This document shows, piece by piece, positions 5,970 to 10,166 of a stretch of 10,166 nt of DNA. The stretch's first letter is position 1. The number at the start of each line of letters is the position of its first letter. The notes beneath the pieces were generated by a model. It worked only from the letters and a program-made list of their open reading frames with translations. It searched no databases and was not told the DNA's origin. Location of the stretch: positions 1 through 10,166 of the forward strand of contig JAYTQG010000109.1 in assembly GCA_043746815.1 (NCBI GenBank), written 5' to 3'. Source of the stretch: JAYTQG01 sp043746815. Its GTDB lineage: Bacteria; Actinomycetota; Thermoleophilia; Miltoncostaeales; Miltoncostaeaceae. A program made the position numbers and the translations under genes.

Positions 5970-7081
5970 TCTCGGTACCCGATCAGCCTCGAGCCGAGCG
6001 CCTTCTGCGTGCGTCACTTGCTCGCGAGCGTCCCCCCCAACAGCTCCTGTTTTTCGGTCCACCGGGAAGCGGAAAGCGGGATGCGGCGCGACGGTTTGCG
6101 CGCGCGCTGATCGACCCGGCGCTCGATCCTGACGGCACCGGCGCACATCTGGATCTGTCGGTGGTCGCGGCAGCAGGGAACACCATTCGCCTTGCGGAGG
6201 AACTCGAACCGGGGTTGCGAGACCTCGCAATGCGGCCGAGCGTCGGACGGCGGCGGGTGTTGATCATCGAAGCTGCCGATCGGTTGCGCGACCAAGAGGG
6301 ATCCAGTCGGATCCTGAAGTTGTTGGAGGAGCCACCCGAGCGCTCGCACATGATCCTGGTGACGGACCGGCCAGCCGATCTCCTTCCCACGATCCGCTCG
6401 CGGTGCATCCCGGTTCCATTCCGTCCGATCCGGTGGCAGCTCGTCGCCGAGCGGCTGGTCGCCGACGGGATGTCTCCAGACGATGCCAACGGCCTTGCCC
6501 GCGCGGCGGGTCCCGCGGCCCTGGCGGCAGATCCGGCAGAGCGGTCCATGCGCTTGGCTGGCGTGGAGCTTGGCGTCCGGGCGCTAACGGGGCGCGACGC
6601 AGGCCTTGGACTGGTCTCGGAGATCCAGCAGCGCATGGCGGAGGCAGCTACCGGTAGATCGTCAGACGAACTCGTGGCATTGCGCGCCGCCGCCGACGCC
6701 CTTGCGGGAAAGCGCGGCGAGAAGACCGCCCGCAAACGGGCGGATGATCAGGAAAAACGCGAGGTCCGGCGCGCGATGACCGACGGCTGGGTACACGTTC
6801 TGGACGGCGCGGCCGAGGCCGCCGCAGACGCGATCGCCATCGCGGTCGGGGCGTCAGGTTCAGTGCGCTACAGCGCGCAGACCGGGGCCCTGGCTGAAGT
6901 TGCGACACCGGAGCGTCAGCGGTTTTTAGAGCACGCGTTCGCTGAAATCGGACGAACCCGGGCGGAGCTTGAACTGAACCCAACGATCGATCTGGCCGTG
7001 TTCGCGCTCCTCACCCGGATCGGCGAGGCACGCGAGGGCCGCCCCCAACCGCTTACCCCGCCGGGGCGACTCCCGACATAG
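5966..7081 (+). CDS. holB: DNA polymerase III delta' subunit-like clamp-loader protein
   Basis: A 371-residue AAA+ protein, predicted to act in the clamp loader that places the beta sliding clamp on DNA. Residues 27-40 contain the P-loop GPPGSGKR (31-38), in which the usual Ser/Thr after Lys is Arg, so ATP hydrolysis is doubtful, as expected for delta'. VLIIEAADRL (98-107) replaces a Walker B box, followed by the family stretch SSRILKLLEEPPE (113-125) and the SRC motif (145-147), the trans-acting arginine finger seen in delta' and gamma/tau. The four-cysteine zinc module found between P-loop and Walker B in many clamp-loader subunits is absent; C147 is the only cysteine. A charged linker (249-270, rich in Lys/Arg/Glu) precedes the C-terminal collar-like helices. 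The TTG at 5966 overlaps the tmk stop and has AGAGG 7 bases upstream. The 3' end overlaps pgl by 29 bases. Confidence 0.88.
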   Translation: MISVPDQPRAERLLRASLARERPPQQLLFFGPPGSGKRDAARRFARALIDPALDPDGTGAHLDLSVVAAAGNTIRLAEELEPGLRDLAMRPSVGRRRVLIIEAADRLRDQEGSSRILKLLEEPPERSHMILVTDRPADLLPTIRSRCIPVPFRPIRWQLVAERLVADGMSPDDANGLARAAGPAALAADPAERSMRLAGVELGVRALTGRDAGLGLVSEIQQRMAEAATGRSSDELVALRAAADALAGKRGEKTARKRADDQEKREVRRAMTDGWVHVLDGAAEAAADAIAIAVGASGSVRYSAQTGALAEVATPERQRFLEHAFAEIGRTRAELELNPTIDLAVFALLTRIGEAREGRPQPLTPPGRLPT

Positions 7082-7772
7082 CCAGCCGGTCGGCGATCAC
7101 GGTCATCCGGCCCTGCGGGAGGCGCCCCGCCGGAATCGACTCCGGCGCTGTGCCAAGGAGTGCGGTGACCGGAGCGATCTTCGTACGGCCAGTCGCAAGA
7201 AGAAGAATCTCGCGGGCAGCACCGAGGAGCGGGAAGGTCATCGTGACGCGATTCGGGGGCGGCTTCGGTGCCCCGCTCACGCCGATCACGAACCGGTCAT
7301 CCTCATCGAGCGCTGGCGAGCCGGGGAAAAGCGACGCCGTGTGGCCGTCCTCCCCAAGACCCAGCACCGCGAGATCCAGGTGGGGCACCCCGTTGTCGTT
7401 CGGTGCGAGCTCAAACAGAAGTTGCCGCTCGTAGGCCTGTGCGGCAATTTCGGCCCGCCCAGCGGCGGCGACCTCACGCAGGCCGGGTTGGACTCCTTCC
7501 AGGTGAAACAAAAGCGCCTCTTGAACCATCGTTGCGTTCCGCTCGGGATGGCCCACGGGCAGCATCCGCTCGTCACCCAGCCAAAGCACGACGTCCGCCC
7601 AATCGATGTCGGCCGAGGCCAGCAGTTCATATGCCCGGCGGGGCGTCGACCCTCCCGCGAGGGCAATGTGCGCCACGCCACGGGTGTCCAGCGCCCCATT
7701 GATTGCTCGACAGATGTGCGCGGCGGCAGCAGCCGCTGCCGTTTCAGCGTCGTCGGTACAGAGTGTTTGCAT
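7053..7772 (-). CDS. pgl: 6-phosphogluconolactonase
   Basis: Hydrolyses 6-phosphogluconolactone to 6-phosphogluconate, the second step of the oxidative pentose phosphate pathway, in the cytoplasm. The 239-residue length fits the DevB/SOL family. Motifs in order: ALAGGSTPRRAYELL (37-51), phosphate-binding LWLGDERMLPVGHPERN (63-79), and the signature LGLGEDGHTASLFPG (137-151); a later conserved-looking segment is RVTMTFPLL (175-183). The ATG at 7772 has no Shine-Dalgarno; a -10-like TAAACC lies only 6 bases upstream (7779-7784 on the minus strand), so a leaderless transcript is possible. The gene is not beside zwf or gnd in this window. It overlaps holB tail-to-tail by 29 bases and is divergent from the DUF427 gene, sharing a 60-base intergenic region with two inverted repeats. 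Confidence 0.95.
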   Translation of the reverse strand: MQTLCTDDAETAAAAAAAHICRAINGALDTRGVAHIALAGGSTPRRAYELLASADIDWADVVLWLGDERMLPVGHPERNATMVQEALLFHLEGVQPGLREVAAAGRAEIAAQAYERQLLFELAPNDNGVPHLDLAVLGLGEDGHTASLFPGSPALDEDDRFVIGVSGAPKPPPNRVTMTFPLLGAAREILLLATGRTKIAPVTALLGTAPESIPAGRLPQGRMTVIADRLAMSGVAPAG

Positions 7773-7784
7773 CCGGGAGGTTTA

Positions 7785-7799
7785 GCAGCCCCGGGCTGC
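7785..7799. promoter_or_regulatory. 15-bp palindrome in the pgl/DUF427 divergent region, possible operator
   Basis: The arms GCAGCCC (7785-7791) and GGGCTGC (7793-7799) are perfect with a single central base. The dyad is 13 bases from the pgl start and lies between a weak -35-like TTGTCG (7800-7805) and the -10-like TAAACC (7779-7784) on the minus strand. It is well placed for a dimeric regulator controlling either divergent gene. GC-rich palindromes also arise by chance in such DNA. Confidence 0.4.
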
Positions 7800-7832
7800 G
7801 ACAATTTGTTGGCACCCAACGAGGGAATTGTC
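7800..7832 (+). promoter_or_regulatory. Nested inverted repeats framing the DUF427 ribosome binding site
   Basis: The outer arms GACAATT (7800-7806) and AATTGTC (7826-7832) are perfect 7-base complements, and the right arm ends immediately before the GTG start at 7833. Inside are the arms GTTGG (7808-7812) and CCAAC (7816-7820) around a CAC loop. The Shine-Dalgarno GAGGG (7821-7825) falls exactly in the unpaired bulge between the two stems. If transcribed, the leader could fold into a hairpin that holds the start region and leaves the ribosome binding site in a 5-base bulge. A DNA operator is the alternative reading. Confidence 0.5.
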
Positions 7833-8330
7833 GTGAAGCGCCCAGATCGTGTTGTTCCGCGTCGTGATCAAGAGTCGGTATGGGACTACCCTCGGCCGCC
7901 GCGGCTGGAGCGCTGCGAGCAGCGCATCGTTGTCGTATTGGGCGGTGAGACCATCCTCGACACGCGCTCCGCGTACCGGGTGCTTGAGACGAGTCATCCA
8001 CCGTCGTACTACCTGCCGATGAATGACTTCGCAGCAGGAAGCCAACGAGCGGCGGCGGGCTCGTCGTATTGCGAATGGAAAGGAACTGCCGCGTATCTGG
8101 ACCTCATTGGTGGTGGCAAGGTCGCCGCCCGAAGTGCATGGCACTACCCGACCCCAACCGACGCGTTTGCCGATCTCGCTGGCCACGTTGCCCTCTATGC
8201 GGCGGCGGTTGATTCGTGCACGGTCGACGGAGAGTTGGTCGTCCCGCAGCCGGGCGGCTTCTACGGCGGTTGGATCACCTCGAGGGTCGTCGGCCCGTTC
8301 AAGGGAACGCCCGGAACCGCCTACTGGTAG
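7833..8330 (+). CDS. DUF427 domain protein
   Basis: A 165-residue soluble protein of the DUF427 family, which is widespread in actinobacteria and whose biochemical role is not established. Nearly the whole family pattern is visible: SVWDYPRPPRLE (15-26), VVLGGETILDTRSAYRVLETSHPPSYYLP (34-62, in part), the CEWKG box (80-84), AWHYPTPTDAFADLAGHVA (102-120), VDGE (131-134) and the C-terminal PQPGGFYGGWITS plus VVGPFKGTPGT. Single-domain length is normal for the family. The GTG at 7833 follows GAGGG by 7 bases and opens directly into the N-terminal KRPDRVVPRRDQ; the frame is open further upstream, but that part lies antisense to pgl and lacks homology. It is divergent from pgl. Confidence 0.93.
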   Translation: MKRPDRVVPRRDQESVWDYPRPPRLERCEQRIVVVLGGETILDTRSAYRVLETSHPPSYYLPMNDFAAGSQRAAAGSSYCEWKGTAAYLDLIGGGKVAARSAWHYPTPTDAFADLAGHVALYAAAVDSCTVDGELVVPQPGGFYGGWITSRVVGPFKGTPGTAYW

Positions 8331-8454
8331 CCGTCGACGTCGCGACCTGTGTGCCAAATGTGGGCCAGTCGTAAAGCCTCCTTTAGTCCAGGTGGGGAAC
8401 ACGCCGATACACGCAAGAGTGAGCCAACCCCCCACGGCGGAAGAGTTCTACGCG

Positions 8455-8475
8455 GTATCGGAGTCGCTCCGATAC
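8455..8475 (+). promoter_or_regulatory. Perfect 9-bp stem with TCG loop in the leader of the secreted protein gene
   Basis: The arms GTATCGGAG (8455-8463) and CTCCGATAC (8467-8475) are perfectly complementary with a 3-base loop, 28 bases upstream of the ATG at 8504 and 17 bases upstream of the Shine-Dalgarno. No T-run follows, so it is not a simple terminator. It could be an operator dyad or an mRNA-leader hairpin. Confidence 0.5.
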
Positions 8476-8492
8476 GCGACCGCCAATCGCTG

Positions 8493-8498
8493 AAGGAG
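8493..8498 (+). promoter_or_regulatory. Shine-Dalgarno AAGGAG of the secreted protein gene
   Basis: AAGGAG with a 5-base spacer to the ATG at 8504, a strong site that fixes the start of an otherwise unfamiliar gene. Confidence 0.7.
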
Positions 8499-8503
8499 AA
8501 GCA

Positions 8504-9103
8504 ATGAAGGTCCGTACGATTTCCCTGATCACCGGTTCACTCGCAATGGCCATCGCTCCCGCGGCCCTCGGTCATCGCGGCGGCGACCGTTCGAGTCGTG
8601 GCGGCAACCCGCCAGCTGTTGCAACCGCAACGCCCACAACCGTTGCGCTCCTCGTCGCCACGCGCGTCCCATGCAACCCCTACACCGGGCGACGCAAGGA
8701 GTTCGAGGTGAAGGGCACCGTCACGGCGATCGCGGCAAACGGTGTAACCATCTCAATCGAGAAGGCCAATCGGCGCTTCGTCGCTGGTGCAGCAGGCGCA
8801 ACCCGGACCCGCGGGGTCTACAACGCCGCTCCTGGGACGTCGAACATCGCATTCGTTCCGTTCGGTGATTGCACCCGGGTGAACGGACGCGGGAACGAGC
8901 GACGCGGACATGGCCGTCGCAGTCGGTCGGCAGCGGCCACGACGACCACACCGTGCGTGAGCTTCGGTGGCGCATACGACCGCAACGCGCGTCGTATTTG
9001 CGTCGGTGACCGGGCCCAGATCACATGGCGGGCCCCGCGCGGGACCAGCGTTGCCTCGGGACTGGGCGCGCCGAACCGTATCGAGGTGAAGGGCTCGCGC
9101 TAA
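8504..9103 (+). CDS. Secreted basic four-cysteine protein of unknown function
   Basis: 199 residues. The N-terminus is a clear signal peptide: KVR charge, hydrophobic ISLITGSLAMAIAPAALG, cleavage likely near residues 20-24. The mature chain is strongly basic and rich in Gly, Arg, Ala and Thr. A Thr/Pro/Ala stretch (36-50) is followed by a beta-like segment EFEVKGTVTAIAANGVTISIEK (67-88, listed in part as motif), reminiscent of the small beta-barrel repeats in DUF5666-type secreted proteins. An Arg/Gly/His-rich segment at 127-142 and a Thr run (146-149) precede the last part. Four cysteines (57, 123, 151, 166) could form two disulfides outside the cell. The tail VGDRAQITWRA also recalls such OB-like domains. 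I cannot name a family with confidence. It has its own ribosome binding site, a hairpin leader and a downstream terminator-like element, so it is probably monocistronic. Confidence 0.8.
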   Translation: MKVRTISLITGSLAMAIAPAALGHRGGDRSSRGGNPPAVATATPTTVALLVATRVPCNPYTGRRKEFEVKGTVTAIAANGVTISIEKANRRFVAGAAGATRTRGVYNAAPGTSNIAFVPFGDCTRVNGRGNERRGHGRRSRSAAATTTTPCVSFGGAYDRNARRICVGDRAQITWRAPRGTSVASGLGAPNRIEVKGSR

Positions 9104-9111
9104 CGGGTACT

Positions 9112-9132
9112 CGGTTGGGTCGGCCCTTTTTT
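9112..9132 (+). terminator. Putative Rho-independent terminator after the secreted protein gene
   Basis: Eight to nine bases after the stop, GGTTG-GGT-CGGCC (9113-9125) can form a short stem with two G-U pairs, followed by C and six T (9127-9132). The decamer GGGTCGGCCC (9117-9126 region) recurs directly after the T-run (9137-9146), so a longer stem with the T-run in its loop is an alternative. The stem is short; the T-run is the main evidence. Confidence 0.45.
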
Positions 9133-9153
9133 CGGGGGGTCGGCCCGACTAAG

Positions 9154-9182
9154 TTGACGTGAGGGTTCCATTCGGGTTGGAT
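9154..9182 (+). promoter_or_regulatory. Candidate sigma-70-type promoter of the lipoprotein gene
   Basis: TTGACG (9154-9159) and TTGGAT (9177-9182) are spaced by 17 bases, giving a start near 9189 and a leader of about 40 bases to the ATG at 9229. The -35 box is good and the -10 box weak (three of six), which is common in high-GC actinobacteria. It follows the preceding terminator directly, which supports an independent transcription unit. Confidence 0.4.
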
Positions 9183-9228
9183 CATCTCGCCGGTGACCTC
9201 CGGCACCCGACCGCTGAAGGGAACCGCA

Positions 9229-9711
9229 ATGGAACTGAACCGTGCCCGCTCTTGCATCGCCTCGTCCGTCCTCACGCTTGTAGCGACTGTCGCCGTCGGA
9301 TGCGGGAGCAGCGGCAGCAGCGCTGGCGGCGAGCTGACCGCCGACCTCTTCAAGACAAAAGCCGACGCAATTTGCCTCGCGTCGAAGACGGAGCGTGATG
9401 GGTTTGTGAAGCCCGCGAGCGCGGCCGATGCCGTCGACTACCTCTCGAAGGGCCTTGCCAACACTGACGCCGAGACCGTCAAGCTCGCGGAGCTACGTCC
9501 CCCCGCTGCTCAAAAGGCGGACTGGGACGCCACCATCGGTCTCTTGAAGGACCGCAACGTGCTGATTAAGGCGACGATCGACAAGATCAAGGGTGGGGCC
9601 GACGCACAGAAGACGATCACCGCCGACAGCGTCGCGATCAATGCGGCGAACGAGGCGGCAAAGACGAAGTCGGCGCCGTTCGGCTTCGCGGTCTGCGGCA
9701 AGTCGGCGTAG
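9229..9711 (+). CDS. Small predicted lipoprotein of unknown function
   Basis: 160 residues. The signal sequence MELNRARSC-IASSVLTLVAT ends in a lipobox VAVGC, so C25 would be lipidated and the protein anchored to the outer face of the membrane, followed by a Gly/Ser linker (26-34). The mature part (35-160) is helical and Ala/Lys-rich. It has the pattern ADAIC (45-49), YLSKGL (71-76), LRPPAA (89-94), KADWDATIGLLKDRN, and a final FAVCG (153-157). C49 and C156 could form a disulfide. This architecture recurs in small lipoproteins of high-GC actinobacteria, but no biochemical role is established. The ATG at 9229 is chosen over an in-frame ATG at 9193 because AAGGG (9217-9221) lies 7 bases upstream and it gives a normal lipoprotein signal. 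Confidence 0.84.
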   Translation: MELNRARSCIASSVLTLVATVAVGCGSSGSSAGGELTADLFKTKADAICLASKTERDGFVKPASAADAVDYLSKGLANTDAETVKLAELRPPAAQKADWDATIGLLKDRNVLIKATIDKIKGGADAQKTITADSVAINAANEAAKTKSAPFGFAVCGKSA

Positions 9712-9730
9712 CCGCATTCCGGCGTCGTGA

Positions 9731-9761
9731 GCGAGCGGAGTCCAGAGACGACTCCGCTCGC
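9731..9761. terminator. Strong 11-bp hairpin between the convergent lipoprotein gene and tRNA cluster
   Basis: GCGAGCGGAGT (9731-9741) and ACTCCGCTCGC (9751-9761) pair perfectly around a 9-base loop, starting 19 bases after the lipoprotein stop. There is no T-run on either side, so it is an atypical (GC-rich, T-less) terminator or a 3'-end stabilising structure that could serve both converging units. Confidence 0.55.
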
Positions 9762-9871
9762 CGCATGGCGTTGGATTCAACGTCGGTCGCGGCGAATTGG
9801 GACTTGACCCAAACGCCGATTCCGCTGGTAGGCCCGACACCCGCGCCATCGGAATCGTTCAGGTCGAAAAA

Positions 9872-9945
9872 TAGCGGCGGTAGGATTCGAACCTACGACA
9901 CGCGGATTATGATTCCGCTGCTCTAACCGACTGAGCTACGCCGCC
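9872..9945 (-). tRNA. tRNA-Met (anticodon CAT)
   Basis: Cloverleaf read on the minus strand: acceptor GGCGGCG pairing with CGCCGCT (G1-U72 wobble), D-arm GCTC...GAGC, anticodon stem GCGGA/TCCGC with loop AT-CAT-AA, T-arm GTAGG-TTCGAAT-CCTAC, A73. The anticodon stem lacks the three G-C pairs of the initiator, so this is elongator Met; a lysidine-modified tRNA-Ile2 is the remaining alternative. CCA is not encoded. A run of five T follows the 3' end directly (9867-9871 on the minus strand) and may end the tRNA transcript. Confidence 0.93.
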
Positions 9946-9958
9946 GCAATGATTCCCC

Positions 9959-9977
9959 TTCCGTCAAAACGACGGAA
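9959..9977 (-). repeat. Hairpin in the tRNA-Thr/tRNA-Met spacer
   Basis: The 7-base arms TTCCGTC (9959-9965) and GACGGAA (9971-9977) enclose a 5-base loop and abut the 3' end of tRNA-Thr. It is probably a processing or trailer structure in the precursor tRNA; a terminator is less likely because no T-run follows on the minus strand. Confidence 0.45.
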
Positions 9978-10050
9978 AGCCCAGTAGCGGACTCGAACCG
10001 CTGACCCCCTCCTTACCATGGAGGTGCTCTACCAACTGAGCTAACTGGGC
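9978..10050 (-). tRNA. tRNA-Thr (anticodon GGT)
   Basis: Minus-strand cloverleaf: acceptor GCCCAGT/ACTGGGC fully paired, D-arm GCTC...GAGC, anticodon stem CCTCC/GGAGG with loop AT-GGT-AA, T-arm AGCGG-TTCGAGT-CCGCT, T73. CCA is not encoded. It is 32 bases upstream of tRNA-Met, in the same direction, and presumably part of one transcript. Confidence 0.95.
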
Positions 10051-10085
10051 GGGTATGTCGTGCTGCCGAACCTGCCGCGCTGCGA

Positions 10086-10166
10086 TGGGGGGAGGAGGGT
10101 TCGAACCTCCGTAGGCTGAGCCGACGATTTTACAGACCGTTCCCTTTGACCACTCGGGCATCCCCC
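10086..10166 (-). tRNA. tRNA-Tyr (anticodon GTA), first base outside the window
   Basis: Class II cloverleaf on the minus strand with a long variable arm (about GTCGGCTCAGCCTAC). The anticodon stem ACGGT/ATCGT carries loop CT-GTA-AA; the T-arm is GGAGG-TTCGAAC-CCTCC; the 3' acceptor strand TCCCCCC pairs with GGGGGA visible at the edge, so only G1 lies beyond position 10166. A73 is present and CCA is not encoded. It is the upstream member of the Tyr-Thr-Met cluster, 35 bases from tRNA-Thr. Confidence 0.94.

Larger units (their letters stand above)
8331..8503 (+). other. Intergenic leader of the secreted protein gene, 173 bases
   Basis: I find no gene and no T-run terminator after the DUF427 stop. 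It holds a weak dyad TAAAG-cctc-CTTTA (8372-8385), the stronger hairpin at 8455-8475, and the AAGGAG ribosome binding site at 8493-8498. No convincing -35/-10 pair is visible, although a promoter for the next gene would be expected here. Confidence 0.5.

Noticed and set aside
8023..8493. 156-codon plus-strand frame overlapping the DUF427 gene
   Set aside because: Most of it is an alternative frame of a clear DUF427 gene, the composition is Arg/Pro/Ser-rich, and it has no good start signal. Only its last 50 codons lie in intergenic DNA.
9817..9857. Inverted repeat CGATTCC / GGAATCG downstream of tRNA-Met as an attachment site
   Set aside because: The arms are 7 bases with a 27-base spacer, no second copy of the tRNA 3' end is present, and no integrase lies in the window.
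1..10166. A CRISPR array, insertion sequence, toxin-antitoxin pair or phage-defence island
   Set aside because: No regular repeats, transposase, terminal inverted repeats, toxin-like pair or nuclease/effector domains were seen; most genes are ordinary housekeeping or regulatory genes.

Overview
The window looks like chromosomal DNA of a high-GC actinobacterium. I lean towards the Thermoleophilia (Solirubrobacterales/Gaiellales) because of the GTG/TTG starts, the tRNA genes without encoded CCA, the topoisomerase-tmk-holB gene order and the lineage-style small lipoprotein. That placement is inference and no 16S gene is present. The window is densely coding, no gap exceeds about 175 bases, and I see no mobile element, CRISPR array or rRNA.

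Left part (1-4011, all minus strand). Transcription would run from an NAD-dependent nucleotide-sugar epimerase (3049-4011), through a large STAND-ATPase/LuxR regulator (1054-3012), to a SAM-dependent methyltransferase of the Rv2258c type (938 down to the window edge, C-terminus cut off). The epimerase-regulator gap is 36 bases and the regulator-methyltransferase gap is 115 bases, so co-transcription is plausible but not proven.

Centre (4049-7081, plus strand). A tight four-gene operon follows: a topoisomerase IA-like protein, a 55-residue single-pass membrane protein, thymidylate kinase (tmk) and a DNA polymerase III delta'-like clamp-loader subunit (holB). Each junction is a 4-base NTGA overlap and every start is GTG or TTG. 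The first gene occupies the position where many actinobacteria carry topA. It encodes only 381 residues: a recognisable but metal-site-broken TOPRIM domain, short remnants of the topoisomerase core, no catalytic-tyrosine domain, and two intact C4 zinc ribbons. I consider it the most interesting object in the window.

Right part. 6-phosphogluconolactonase (pgl, minus) overlaps the holB 3' end tail-to-tail. Divergent from it is a DUF427 protein (plus), and the 60-base gap between them holds two inverted repeats, one of which frames the DUF427 ribosome binding site. Then come a secreted, very basic four-cysteine protein (8504-9103), a small lipoprotein (9229-9711), a strong hairpin, and on the minus strand a tRNA-Tyr/Thr/Met cluster that runs off the right edge.

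Functionally, tmk and holB serve dTTP supply and replication, pgl serves the oxidative pentose phosphate pathway, and the epimerase serves cell-surface sugar synthesis. The regulator's signal and the methyltransferase's substrate cannot be read from the sequence.
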